A DNA stretch of 37,717 nt from Pseudomonadota bacterium (GTDB lineage: Bacteria > Desulfobacterota > Syntrophobacteria > Syntrophobacterales > Syntrophobacteraceae): positions 1 to 37,717 of the forward strand of contig JAEZHY010000307.1 of NCBI GenBank assembly GCA_023416335.1. The letters are read 5' to 3'. The position numbers and the translations under genes are program-made. Below the pieces are notes generated by a model, which was given only the letters and a program-made list of their open reading frames with translations, was not told the origin of the DNA and did no database searches. Positions 17,892 to 25,168 of the stretch are shown here, one piece after another. Position 1 is the first letter of the stretch, and every line of letters begins with the position of its first letter.

Positions 17892-17933
17892 TGCCTCTTG
17901 CGCTTCGCGCCCGGATACCAATCCGGGCCACCC
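17892..17933 (-). repeat. Hairpin repeat family B, copy 3
   Basis: On the minus strand: GGTGG, CCCGGAT, loop TGGT, ATCCGGG, then CGCGAAGCGCAAGAGGCA. The stem (17910-17927 on the plus strand) is perfect, and its innermost pair differs from copies 1 and 2 (T-A in place of A-T). The copy lies in the gap between the L-like and K-like prophage genes. Confidence 0.55.
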
Positions 17934-18009
17934 ATCTGAAAAAGACCGGTTTCACGGTTCGCAGCCGGCGGTGGCGTGGTCGGGAAACCGCGCTACAACA
18001 TGTATTGGC

Positions 18010-18621
18010 CTACACGATGCGCCAGCCTGTCAGGTTGAGGCCCGGATAGCCGCCGAATCGGGCTGTATTGCCTATCTGCTCGCACCTTTTGAAGGTTCGG
18101 TCGCATTCAGTCTCTGAACCGTCATAGGCGCATTCCCGGCCCTTGAAATCCCAATTGCAGTGCAGGCTGATGAAACGATGTTGCGGGAACCGTTTTCTCA
18201 GCGGGCTCGCAGATCCCAGCGAAAATGTCACCCAGTCCGCTTCGGCCGAGCTGGAGAGAACTGTGAAGGTCATTTCCAGTTCCGTATAGTCTTCGGAAAG
18301 ATGCCCCGCATGAACCACCCGGACCGTCACCTCCGAGCCTACAGCACCGTCCAGATCCTCCAGGTACGCCTGCACGAGCTGCGTTACGTTACAGACCTTG
18401 AGCGATATCGTCGGCAGCTCGCCTTTGCTCGACTGCTTCGTCGGCTCCAGGTAGAAGGGGAATGCCGTGTAAACCTGCCCGGCAAGCATTATGTCCTCGT
18501 TGTTCGAGCAGAACCGGAGCTGCTCGCCGTTTGACAGGGCGATATCGAGCAGCACGAGCCACGGGTCCGTCGTGTAGAGCTTGTTCTTTTCGCGAACGAG
18601 GACTGTGGGAAGCGTTTTCAT
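18010..18621 (-). CDS. Minor tail protein L-like, four-cysteine cluster
   Basis: 203 residues. The C-terminal part has four cysteines in the pattern of lambda gpL, which binds an iron-sulfur cluster: Cys155, Cys164, Cys173 and Cys180, followed by GNTARFGGYPG (184-194). The N-terminal two thirds is a beta domain (LVLLDIALSNGEQLRF). GAGGAGG lies 5 nt before ATG 18621. The gene follows the M-like gene directly, as in lambda. The role is tail-tip assembly. That it carries a [4Fe-4S] cluster here is inference from the cysteine pattern. Confidence 0.78.
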   Translation of the reverse strand: MKTLPTVLVREKNKLYTTDPWLVLLDIALSNGEQLRFCSNNEDIMLAGQVYTAFPFYLEPTKQSSKGELPTISLKVCNVTQLVQAYLEDLDGAVGSEVTVRVVHAGHLSEDYTELEMTFTVLSSSAEADWVTFSLGSASPLRKRFPQHRFISLHCNWDFKGRECAYDGSETECDRTFKRCEQIGNTARFGGYPGLNLTGWRIV

Positions 18622-18972
18622 TTAGACCTCCTCAAGAGCCATTTCAGCCCGCCAATGGAGCTTCGATCCAACCGGAACGTACTTCACCGGTTCCTTGAAT
18701 CGGACCGTCTTGACCTGGCCGTCCACCGGGTTCGTCCAGTTGAACGCATCCGCCCCGACCTTGACCGAGTTTTCGAAGCCCTGCAGCGCCGCCTTGTCGG
18801 CTGCCGAAAGATACTTAAACTGCAGTTTCCACTGCATCGGGATGCGCGTTGTTCGCGGCCTGGTCTTCGTATATCCGCCTTCGGACTTCGCCCGGATCGT
18901 CGGGTCGAATGCCTTGCCCTCTTCCCAGGTATCTACGTCCGGGGCATCGGACAGCACGGGGAAATTCAGCAT
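18622..18972 (-). CDS. Minor tail protein M-like
   Basis: 116 residues (MLNFPVLSDAPDVDTWEEG, later QWKLQFKYLSAADKAALQGF and RFKEPVKYVPVG). Its length, its position between the tape measure and the L-like protein, and the pattern of a small beta-sandwich fit the distal tail protein M of lambdoid tails. AAAGGAG lies 7 nt before ATG 18972, and the start is only 3 nt from the stop of the tape measure gene. The assignment rests on context more than on motifs. Confidence 0.65.
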   Translation of the reverse strand: MLNFPVLSDAPDVDTWEEGKAFDPTIRAKSEGGYTKTRPRTTRIPMQWKLQFKYLSAADKAALQGFENSVKVGADAFNWTNPVDGQVKTVRFKEPVKYVPVGSKLHWRAEMALEEV

Positions 18973-18975
18973 CGA

Positions 18976-19833
18976 TCAGCTCCTTTTCTGCCCCTGGATC
19001 ATCCTGCCGAGAACGCCGTATTCGTCGATATCGCGGGCCACAACGTTGATGACGTACTTGTCCAGTTCCCGGGTTGTCGGCCCCTGTTCAAGCCTTAACG
19101 GCATTGGTGACTGGTTGTCGATTCTGACTTCCACGTTCAGTTCCGACGCCGAGCCTGCATTTTGCCCTCGTGGAATGACCGCTTCTCCGCGTTGAAGAAT
19201 GGCCGGGAATTCGTCCGATGCCAGTCCTGAGTGCAGGCGAGGAGCACCTGCAAAAAGAAGCGGGTCAACCATCCGCATTGTTTCCCCTCTGCCCGCCACA
19301 CCGCCTGAATGGAAGATCTCGGCAGGAAAGAAAGGCAACCCGGCGTCACCACCCGCCCCGGAGGTGCTGAAAATGCTTCCGATCACGTTCTTAATCCACG
19401 ATGAAGCCATCTTGACGGTTGAGTTCGCGAAAGATTTGGCAAGTGAATTACAGAAGACGTCCCATAAATTCGTGGTGGAGGTCAGTTCCGATTTGATGAC
19501 GGTGCCGAACAGGTTCTTGACACCTGCGCTCGTCCCCTCGACGAAAGCCGAACTGCTCTTCCCCATTTCGTCAAAAGCGGCTTTGACATTCTCCGAATCT
19601 CGGCCAAGAGCTTCCTGCTGAGTCCGCATCTTGTCGATTGCAAGTTGCCGGTTGCGTTCCGCCGCAAGAAGCTCCTGTTCCATGCGGAGCTGTTTCTCCA
19701 TGGATTCTGATATCCTGGCATACGAATCGACCTGCTGTCCGGATGATTCCGCCCAAGCGGCACTGCCTGTTGCTGCGTCTGAGACCGATCCCGGAGAAGT
19801 GATTCGTCTTCTGTTTTCGTTCATTTTTGCCAT
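18976..19833 (-). CDS. Short tape measure protein, C-terminal part
   Basis: 285 residues. Residues 40-95 form a coiled coil (QLRMEQELLAAERNRQL). The end has the lambda H-type signature IFHSGGVAGR (173-182), FAGAPRLHSGL (194-204) and EFPAILQRGEAVIPR (208-222). Tape measure proteins of siphophages are usually 600 to over 1,000 residues because they set tail length, so this looks like the C-terminal third of one, restarted in frame. The gap before it (19834-19903) may be a deletion junction. GAGGG precedes ATG 19833; Met4 is an alternative. If functional, the tail would be very short; more likely the phage is defective. Confidence 0.72.
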   Translation of the reverse strand: MAKMNENRRRITSPGSVSDAATGSAAWAESSGQQVDSYARISESMEKQLRMEQELLAAERNRQLAIDKMRTQQEALGRDSENVKAAFDEMGKSSSAFVEGTSAGVKNLFGTVIKSELTSTTNLWDVFCNSLAKSFANSTVKMASSWIKNVIGSIFSTSGAGGDAGLPFFPAEIFHSGGVAGRGETMRMVDPLLFAGAPRLHSGLASDEFPAILQRGEAVIPRGQNAGSASELNVEVRIDNQSPMPLRLEQGPTTRELDKYVINVVARDIDEYGVLGRMIQGQKRS

Positions 19834-19845
19834 TTCATCCCTCGT

Positions 19846-19883
19846 TTTATCCCAGGATAAACAAGCCCTTTTTCAGGTAGGGA
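19846..19883 (-). promoter_or_regulatory. Palindrome and promoter-like motif before the tape measure
   Basis: The plus strand shows TTTATCC, CA, GGATAAA (19846-19861), a perfect 7-bp palindrome arm pair. TTTCAGGTAGGGA (19871-19883) is identical to 26588-26600 upstream of the portal gene. On the minus strand the order is TCCCTACCTGAAA, then TGTTTAT 7 nt further on. This lies in a 70-nt gap of an otherwise packed operon. It could be a late promoter or an operator. Confidence 0.35.
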
Positions 19884-19903
19884 TAAACTTGTTGTATTCG
19901 GGG

Positions 19904-20191
19904 CTAACTTTTTCCTGCCCATCTGATTTTTCTTTTCAGTAAAGCCAGATCGAACCAGAATTGAAGATCAAACGAATCATTCTCGAACCGGAAACCGGCC
20001 TCCTGGAGCGCATGGACTCGAACAAGCGATGCCGTATAAGGCGCAATCTGTTTTTTCAGATCCGGATTTATGTCGCATTTGCTGCAAAGCTCGCGAATCG
20101 TCTTTCCGTCGCAACCTGTCACACTATCGGGATTACACCTCGGAGCGAGCAGCCGATCGATTTCCTTTTCCAGGTCTATCCTTCCAAAGGG
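19904..20191 (-). CDS. Tail assembly chaperone, -1 frame extension (GT-like)
   Basis: This frame has no start of its own. It continues the upstream chaperone after a -1 shift at the heptamer 20185-20191: the fused product reads through DIPL into GRIDLEKEIDRLL and ends at 19904. The extension adds 93 residues to the first 128, giving about 221. It ends in LDLALLKRK-like helical sequence (FWFDLALLKRKIRWAG). In lambda the equivalent GT fusion binds the tape measure and recruits tube protein. The slip site, frame direction and gene order (tube, then chaperone, then tape measure) all agree with that model. Confidence 0.78.
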   Translation of the reverse strand, partial: PFGRIDLEKEIDRLLAPRCNPDSVTGCDGKTIRELCSKCDINPDLKKQIAPYTASLVRVHALQEAGFRFENDSFDLQFWFDLALLKRKIRWAGKS

Positions 20192-20568
20192 ATGTCCGGT
20201 TCCGCCTCCCTCGCGGCACCGGTGTTTTCGAAGACGCCGGCTGCAACACTTGCAACGATGTCGCCCGCGTGCCGAACAAGAAGCTCCTTCCAATCCTGGC
20301 GGTAATCGGGATCGCTTGAATCGGAAGAAAAAGCTTTTCCATCAATTCCGATGGTCCCTTTTCTGAAGCCAGTAATCAGCCTCGATCCGAACTTGAGCCG
20401 ATTTTCGAAGATCCTGCTCTTTATTTTGTTCCCGCGCCGCTCGAAGGCTCCGTTCTGGTAGGCGGCTCTTTCCTCGTTGCTGGGCATGCGATAGTAGATT
20501 TCGTGCACATCCCCGCTAATTCCATCCTGAATTTCGAGCACGTTGCGCTCGGCTGCAAAGTCGCGCAT
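20176..20568 (-). CDS. Tail assembly chaperone (G-like)
   Basis: 130 residues from ATG 20568, with AAGGAG 6 nt upstream (the codon before it is TTG and is less likely). The sequence has IYYRMPSNEERAAYQNGAF and ends EPDIPLEG. It directly follows the tail tube gene and overlaps the next frame, the arrangement of siphophage and myophage tail chaperones. It should coat the tape measure during tail assembly. The slippery heptamer at its very end leads to the longer product. Confidence 0.78.
   Translation of the reverse strand: MRDFAAERNVLEIQDGISGDVHEIYYRMPSNEERAAYQNGAFERRGNKIKSRIFENRLKFGSRLITGFRKGTIGIDGKAFSSDSSDPDYRQDWKELLVRHAGDIVASVAAGVFENTGAAREAEPDIPLEG
20185..20191 (-). promoter_or_regulatory. 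-1 ribosomal slippage heptamer CCCTTTG
   Basis: In the chaperone frame the minus strand reads ATC CCT TTG GAA GGA TAG. C CCT TTG is a perfect X XXY YYZ slippery sequence, three codons before the stop. Slipping back by one base gives CCC TTT GGA AGG ATA GAC and enters the long second frame. No other heptamer of this form is at the overlap. Confidence 0.75.
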
Positions 20569-20582
20569 CAAGTTCTCCTTAT

Positions 20583-21512
20583 CTAGACGAACCTCACTAC
20601 CAGTTCATCGTCTCCACTGTTCATCGCAAGTGCGAACGGTATTCTGTAGACCGCCCTGCCGTCCTTGTCCGCGTAGCTGATATCCCGGTACTGCAAGGCC
20701 AGGGCTTCGATGGAGAATCTGTTTCCTGCCGCAGTCCCGATCGTCACTGCAAGCGCAAGCGGAGCGGCATTCTCCCAGTTGTTCCAGAACGGGTGCGAAG
20801 CTTCCGCAACAGCTTCCGGTTCGAAGCTTCCCTGCGGCTTCCGTCCGGTGATTTCAAATCCGGCAATCCCGGTTTCCGCGGACATACTCCGCCGTTCCGC
20901 AACTGTGTTGTTCAGATCCACTTCGAGTTTCTCCGCAACGGGGCTGAATGCACCGATTGTGAAGCTCGTGTTCACGGCGATCGGCGGAAGCACGGAACTG
21001 AGGGTCTGTGCGCCGGGAGTTGCGTCCATCGGCGCATTATAAAGCCCCTTGAACTTCCATTCGGCCATTGCCGGTTTTCCCGCTTCAGCCGTTATGCTGC
21101 AAGAGCCTCTGCACCCGGTTACCTTGTGGAAGAGGCGGTCCCGGTAGACGTATAGCGTACAGGATTCGAACCCGGTGGAAACTGGGGCATAGACGATGCT
21201 GGTGTTGGGAGTTATCGTCTCGCTCATGCCGCATGCCCTGAAAAGAGTGCCTTCCCAGCCCCAGGCCGGGAGTACGCCCCTGGTACCTGTTCCCTTCATC
21301 TCGGTTTTGAAGGAAACCTCGACACTTTTGACTCCCCTCCGAAATTGAAGGGGGGACAGTGAGCTTTTCATTCCGCTCCGCTCATTGATTTCCCCCGCAG
21401 GCCTGATTTCAAGGTTCTGTGCCATGATCGCGTTTGCGCCCGGCGTGGGCACAGGATCCGTCCCGTAGGTACTCTCTATTTTTGCCAGCACTATTGTTTT
21501 TCTTGTGAGCAT
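20583..21512 (-). CDS. Major tail tube protein
   Basis: 309 residues, starting MLTRKTIVLAKIESTYGTDP, an opening common to siphophage tail tube proteins of transposable and related phages (TDPVPTPGANAI). The body is beta-rich with AEWKFKGLYNAP and EKLEVDLNNTVAERRS. AGGAG precedes ATG 21512. The tail assembly chaperone follows at 14 nt, as expected. The C-terminal region may form an Ig-like surface domain, but I cannot confirm this by eye. Confidence 0.75.
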   Translation of the reverse strand: MLTRKTIVLAKIESTYGTDPVPTPGANAIMAQNLEIRPAGEINERSGMKSSLSPLQFRRGVKSVEVSFKTEMKGTGTRGVLPAWGWEGTLFRACGMSETITPNTSIVYAPVSTGFESCTLYVYRDRLFHKVTGCRGSCSITAEAGKPAMAEWKFKGLYNAPMDATPGAQTLSSVLPPIAVNTSFTIGAFSPVAEKLEVDLNNTVAERRSMSAETGIAGFEITGRKPQGSFEPEAVAEASHPFWNNWENAAPLALAVTIGTAAGNRFSIEALALQYRDISYADKDGRAVYRIPFALAMNSGDDELVVRFV

Positions 21513-21592
21513 TCCCGCGCTCCTGGTTCTATTTTCGAAACCGGCTCAAACTCTCCTGCCTTCAACTCTTGCTGAAAAAACCTGGCCCATAT

Positions 21593-21667
21593 TCATCCCT
21601 GGATGAGACCGTAAACTGCCCTTCCATCGGGATCCTGGACGCTTATTCCTTCTTCATTGCCCGGCAT
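21593..21667 (-). CDS. 24-residue ORF with a strong ribosome binding site
   Basis: ATG 21667 is preceded by TTAGGAGG, with 7 nt of spacing, and that ribosome binding site overlaps the TAG stop of the gp37-like gene. The frame has 24 codons (MPGNEEGISVQDPDGRAVYG, then LIQG) and ends in TGA at 21593. It lies in the 166-nt gap before the tube gene. Similar tiny genes at the head-tail boundary occur in transposable phages. The function is unknown. Confidence 0.55.
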   Translation of the reverse strand: MPGNEEGISVQDPDGRAVYGLIQG

Positions 21668-21678
21668 TTCACGACCTC

Positions 21679-22128
21679 CTAAGAGACAAACCTGCTTCGA
21701 GTCCTGAATCCGATTTCATAGACTGCAAAGTCCCGGGTCCCGGATACAGCTTCCTCGGAAACGGGAGCGAGCGGGTCGATGTCCATACCGCACGTCTGGT
21801 CGCACAACGCCGTCCGCACATCCTCGAGCACCTCATAGATCCCCTTGTCGCCAGCCGCCCCATGCCGCACGGCTTCATCCCCTCTGAGGTTTCGCACGGC
21901 CACAACCACGCTGAAGATCATTTCCCGATCCAGCGCACCGGACATTTTCCGAGAGTAAGCGCCTCGCTGGTACACAACGAATGCAGCCGGGCAAAGCGGC
22001 GAGAATTCTTCTATTTCGCTTGCGCCACGGCTCAGGAATTCGGAAAGCGAGCCGCAGGTCTTCAGATAGGGAAGCGCGGTGGAGAGCCTTCCTATTATTG
22101 CTTGCTCTATCGTGGTTAAAGAGGCCAT
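21679..22128 (-). CDS. Mu gp37-like connector protein (DUF1834 type)
   Basis: 149 residues: MASLTTIEQAIIGRLSTALP, then FSPLCPAAFVVYQRGAYS, and VYEIGFRTRSRFVS at the end. Its length, start and position after the DUF1320 gene match the DUF1834/gp37 family of Mu-like phages, thought to be head-tail completion or tail terminator proteins. The stop of the upstream gene is 3 nt before ATG 22128, so translation is probably coupled. The exact structural role is inferred from gene order. Confidence 0.7.
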   Translation of the reverse strand: MASLTTIEQAIIGRLSTALPYLKTCGSLSEFLSRGASEIEEFSPLCPAAFVVYQRGAYSRKMSGALDREMIFSVVVAVRNLRGDEAVRHGAAGDKGIYEVLEDVRTALCDQTCGMDIDPLAPVSEEAVSGTRDFAVYEIGFRTRSRFVS

Positions 22129-22131
22129 GGC

Positions 22132-22563
22132 CTAGAATCCCAACAGCGAAGAGCGGGTAAAAGCGCGCTCCGGGTTTTCGTCTGCCGTTTCAGTGCGATT
22201 CACGTCCAGAGGAGTCCCTTCGGGATCGGACACACCCAGGGAGATTTTCCCCGCCGCAATCCCCTCGAGAAACCGGACGGCGTTTTTGTACCGTTCAGAC
22301 CGATGTTCCGGGATTTTTTCCCGCCGCGAGTAAAGGTTATAGACTGTAATATCGACCGCGAGCCTGCGGACAGCCTCCGGCACGGGCACAAGAGGGACCT
22401 TCATTCGCACCCCGAGGTAGCCGTCGATCTCATCGTCGGCATCCTGGATGGCCTGTGTAACCCGGATCTCCGAAACGGCGCCGGCCCCTTCATCGTCCGT
22501 GAGCTGCACAAGACGCAATTCATCGACCTGGTTTTTCACTTCATCGAGAGTGCAGTAAGACAT
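22132..22563 (-). CDS. Mu gp36-like head-tail connector (DUF1320)
   Basis: 143 residues. The pattern MSYCTLDEVKNQ, a helix-rich core with QAIQDADDEIDGYLGVR, and AVDITVYNLYSRREKIPE is characteristic of DUF1320 proteins (gp36 of Mu-like phages), which resemble gp6-type head-completion rings. It lies 74 nt behind the major head gene, with a strong hairpin in that gap. It should sit at the portal vertex. Confidence 0.82.
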   Translation of the reverse strand: MSYCTLDEVKNQVDELRLVQLTDDEGAGAVSEIRVTQAIQDADDEIDGYLGVRMKVPLVPVPEAVRRLAVDITVYNLYSRREKIPEHRSERYKNAVRFLEGIAAGKISLGVSDPEGTPLDVNRTETADENPERAFTRSSLLGF

Positions 22564-22586
22564 GCGTAACCTTTCCGTTTTTTCGT

Positions 22587-22620
22587 CCCTGCGCTCTTCC
22601 TCCTCACGGGGAGCGCAGGG
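22587..22620. promoter_or_regulatory. Perfect 10-bp hairpin between the major head gene and gp36
   Basis: CCCTGCGCTC (22587-22596) pairs perfectly with GAGCGCAGGG (22611-22620), loop 14 nt. On the minus strand no T-run follows it, so it is not a standard terminator. A strong hairpin immediately after the major capsid gene may stabilise that mRNA end or lower downstream expression. Confidence 0.55.
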
Positions 22621-22637
22621 AGCCGGAGAGTCAACTG

Positions 22638-23516
22638 CTACGCCAGCCAGGGCACGACAACCATTTCTGCCGTGTTGTACCAGGGGTTGCCGGCACCGGA
22701 GGCGTTGTTGGGCACCTTGAGAATCGACCGGCCCGCGCTTTCAAGTGTGGGAGGCACCACCAGGTGGGTGGGATTGATCCCGAGGGGCACCCCCTCTTCG
22801 TTTTTGAAAGCCATCATGGCCGCGCGGGCCGCAGCGTAGCTCGCCTCATCCAGAGTGCTTCTGCTCCCGTAGGCAAGCTGCCACAGACCAAAACCGGCAT
22901 TTTTCCGGTCATCGACGCCGTATCGGTATTTCTTTCGCATGAACACATTTTCGTCGTCGGGTTGATCCATTGCCACGAATTCGGGCCTCTTCCGAATCTG
23001 GAGAATGATCGGTTTTATCGGCCGGGAAAGATCGAGCAGGAACCACGGATCGCCGGATCCGCCGCCGAAGTTGGAGATGACGTCGCTTCCTGCTGCATGG
23101 TCGGTATCGAAGAAATACTGACCGTCATAGCAGAGGGTCGAGAAACCCGCCTTGAGCAGGGAGAATACCAGGATGTCGGGATGCTGCTTTGCAGCCCACG
23201 CCAGCCCCTGTATCATCGGCGTGTAAACCCCGATCTGGTCGTCTTCGATATCGTTTCGATCCACCTCGATCGTGGCCTCGTAATCCTTGTTTACGATCTC
23301 ATAATGGAAGGCGGACAAATCCCTTATCGCTCTGTCGCCCATCCACTCCCGCAAAATGGGGAAGTCGCCGAGCCATTTGTAATCCACTGAACGGCCCTCA
23401 GACGGAACCTGCATGGCCACGATCGGCCACTGCGACGGCGCTCCATCGAAAGCCTCGTTGAACACCGTCTTGAACGATCGATATATTCCGGAAAGATTTG
23501 CCTGATTGATGATCAT
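22638..23516 (-). CDS. Mu T-like major head protein
   Basis: 292 residues starting MIINQANLSGIYRSFKTVF, with WPIVAMQVPSEGRSVDYKWL (about 29-48), YEATIEVDRNDIEDDQIGVY and CYDGQYFFDTDH. These are hallmarks of the Mu gpT family, which builds the icosahedral head shell (HK97-like fold). The ribosome binding site AGAGGAG lies 10 nt before ATG 23516. The length is close to the usual 300 or so. It lies behind the decoration gene and ahead of a hairpin, as suits the most highly expressed gene of the block. Confidence 0.9.
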   Translation of the reverse strand: MIINQANLSGIYRSFKTVFNEAFDGAPSQWPIVAMQVPSEGRSVDYKWLGDFPILREWMGDRAIRDLSAFHYEIVNKDYEATIEVDRNDIEDDQIGVYTPMIQGLAWAAKQHPDILVFSLLKAGFSTLCYDGQYFFDTDHAAGSDVISNFGGGSGDPWFLLDLSRPIKPIILQIRKRPEFVAMDQPDDENVFMRKKYRYGVDDRKNAGFGLWQLAYGSRSTLDEASYAAARAAMMAFKNEEGVPLGINPTHLVVPPTLESAGRSILKVPNNASGAGNPWYNTAEMVVVPWLA

Positions 23517-23608
23517 TGTTTTCTTGCTCCTCTTCTCAAAAATGTCAGGATTGCTTTCGGATTTCTTTCAGTCTTCCGGCATCTGCCTTCCGACCTCCGA
23601 ACCGACGG

Positions 23609-24013
23609 CTATCTCATCTCAATATCCACGCCCACCACGGTCGCACTGACAAACTCGGCGACCTTGCCGCAAGCAACCGAATTGGTTGTGGCCTTGGCCA
23701 CGGTCTGATCGTCCGAAACATTGACGGATGCACCGATATCGGTGATGGCCATTCCGGATGCCGCAAAGCGGAAGACCCCTTTGCGTCTGACCCGGACAGA
23801 AATTGTGCCGTTGCTCCCGGCGGAATTGTCGGCGGCTTCCACCGCGACCCCGACGAATTTAAATCCGGAGGTATCCGCCCCGGGCACGGCATAGCCGCTT
23901 GCGTTCACGCAAACGAGTGCGCCGGCGTAGATCCTGGTGGCCGCTGCAACCTTGTATTCGATTTCGACTCCTTCCCGGTAAACCGTCTTTCTGTCTGAAC
24001 TGAGAGCGGTCAT
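23609..24013 (-). CDS. Capsid decoration-like protein (DUF2190 type)
   Basis: 134 residues with YREGVEIEYKVAAATRIYAG, GYAVPGADTSGFKFVGVAVE and VRRKGVFRFAASG. This small beta protein with a GALVCVNASGYA segment resembles DUF2190-type proteins next to major head genes of Mu-like and other phages. They probably cement or decorate the shell. AAGGAGGAG precedes ATG 24013. The assignment is by pattern and position. Confidence 0.7.
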   Translation of the reverse strand: MTALSSDRKTVYREGVEIEYKVAAATRIYAGALVCVNASGYAVPGADTSGFKFVGVAVEAADNSAGSNGTISVRVRRKGVFRFAASGMAITDIGASVNVSDDQTVAKATTNSVACGKVAEFVSATVVGVDIEMR

Positions 24014-24048
24014 CCCTTACTCCTCCTTCTTGGTCCGGTTGAATCCGG

Positions 24049-24555
24049 CTAGTTGTTGTATTTTTTCCAGGTTTCCTCGTTTATCCCGAGGAGCTTATTG
24101 ATATGGAGCTGGTCCGAACCGGGGCCGCCCGAGTTGGGGTCGGCATGTCCCACCATGCCGGTCTGCTCGATCGGAACCACCTGAGGTGCTTTCGCAACAA
24201 AGAGCCGGAACCCTTCGGGGTCTGCGAGAGCGTAGTTTTCCGCCCACTCGCGCTGAGCCGGCGTAATTTTTCCTTCTTTGAGAGCGGCGGAGACCATTTC
24301 GTCCCGATCGCGCTCTGCGAGTCTGCGTTTGAGCCCGGCAACTTCAGCCGTAAGGTCGGGTCTTTGCCGCAGGGCATGGATCGTTGCGACCGCCTCGCTC
24401 TTCCCGGCACCTTCGGGCAGACCGATTGCATCGAGGATTTCCTTGCAGGCAAAGATCTCCGAATTGCGGAGCTTTTCAACGGCCCCGATCACTTCTTCGG
24501 CCCCGGCCGTCTCCGGGAGCCCCACCTTTTTTGCAATCTGTTTCAAGAACTCCAT
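24049..24555 (-). CDS. Nested scaffold protein from an internal start (Mu Z-like)
   Basis: Met191 of the protease gene, ATG 24555, is in frame and is preceded by AAAGGAG with 7 nt of spacing, a far better site than that of the full-length gene. The product, MEFLKQIAKKVGLPE onward, would have 168 mostly helical residues, with AEVAGLKRRLAERDRDEM as a coiled coil. Mu makes its scaffold in this way, so this is probably real. Confidence 0.65.
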   Translation of the reverse strand: MEFLKQIAKKVGLPETAGAEEVIGAVEKLRNSEIFACKEILDAIGLPEGAGKSEAVATIHALRQRPDLTAEVAGLKRRLAERDRDEMVSAALKEGKITPAQREWAENYALADPEGFRLFVAKAPQVVPIEQTGMVGHADPNSGGPGSDQLHINKLLGINEETWKKYNN

Positions 24556-25125
24556 GCTTTCTCTCCTTTCTGGGTCATGATTGTTTAACGGTATGGAACC
24601 AGTCCCCTGAGACGAAGCGGTGCCGCCATGCGCACCTGGAGAACCCGCATCCGGAGGGGATTTTGCAACGATCGGCTTTATCCAGTTGAGGCGCGGCGCA
24701 TTGGTGAGGGCCACTCGAAGCAGTTCCGAGAGCTTCCGTCCGCTTTTCGATACGAGAAAAACCGGTGAGAAGTAGCGGTATTCCTTCTTTTCGAGGTACT
24801 CCCTTGCCCGGGCGGTCCATTCGACGGACGCCCAGAGGCCGTTTTCTCCCCGGTTTTCGAGCGTTTTGATCCAGCCCGCTGCCGGGGCCTCCGTCCCTTC
24901 CTCGGTCTGGTGTTCGTAGTCGATCACCATATCGAGTCCCCTGGCATTGAAGCGCTCGATCACGCCGTTCATTGCATCGGGATCGACCAGGAAGGATTCC
25001 GCGCCTTCTATTTCGACCAGTCCGTACGGAAAGACCTGAAATACGTCCGGGACCGAATCCCCTCCGGCCATACGCGCGAGGAATCCAAGCTTCGAAGTCT
25101 CATTTGTTTCCACGGGCAACTCCAT
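24049..25125 (-). CDS. Mu I-like prohead protease with scaffold domain
   Basis: 358 residues. Residues 1-150 are the protease part of Mu-like I proteins: VDPDAMNGVIERFNARG, VIDYEHQT (68-74), AAGWIKTLE, YRYFSPVF (117-124) and the conserved LTNAPRL (140-146). Residues after about 160 form a scaffold: a disordered Pro/Ser linker, then helices. In Mu the scaffold Z is also made alone from an internal start, and the same exists here (next entry). It should cut scaffold and head protein during maturation. ATG 25125 has AAAGG directly adjoining it, which is poorly spaced, so the start is uncertain. It lies 43 nt behind the portal gene. The F-type gene that separates them in Mu is missing. Confidence 0.82.
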   Translation of the reverse strand: MELPVETNETSKLGFLARMAGGDSVPDVFQVFPYGLVEIEGAESFLVDPDAMNGVIERFNARGLDMVIDYEHQTEEGTEAPAAGWIKTLENRGENGLWASVEWTARAREYLEKKEYRYFSPVFLVSKSGRKLSELLRVALTNAPRLNWIKPIVAKSPPDAGSPGAHGGTASSQGTGSIPLNNHDPERRESMEFLKQIAKKVGLPETAGAEEVIGAVEKLRNSEIFACKEILDAIGLPEGAGKSEAVATIHALRQRPDLTAEVAGLKRRLAERDRDEMVSAALKEGKITPAQREWAENYALADPEGFRLFVAKAPQVVPIEQTGMVGHADPNSGGPGSDQLHINKLLGINEETWKKYNN

Positions 25126-25168
25126 CCTTTATGAATGCGCTCAGTGTTTGAATCACTCGACTGATCGA

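Noticed and set aside
17837..17935. Upstream start (ATG 17935) for the NlpC/P60-like gene
   Set aside because: No ribosome binding site, and the extra codons coincide with an interspersed hairpin repeat; ATG 17836 is better.
19834..20571. Reading the two chaperone frames as a broken gene
   Set aside because: The exact slippery heptamer and the tail gene order explain the overlap as programmed frameshifting rather than decay.
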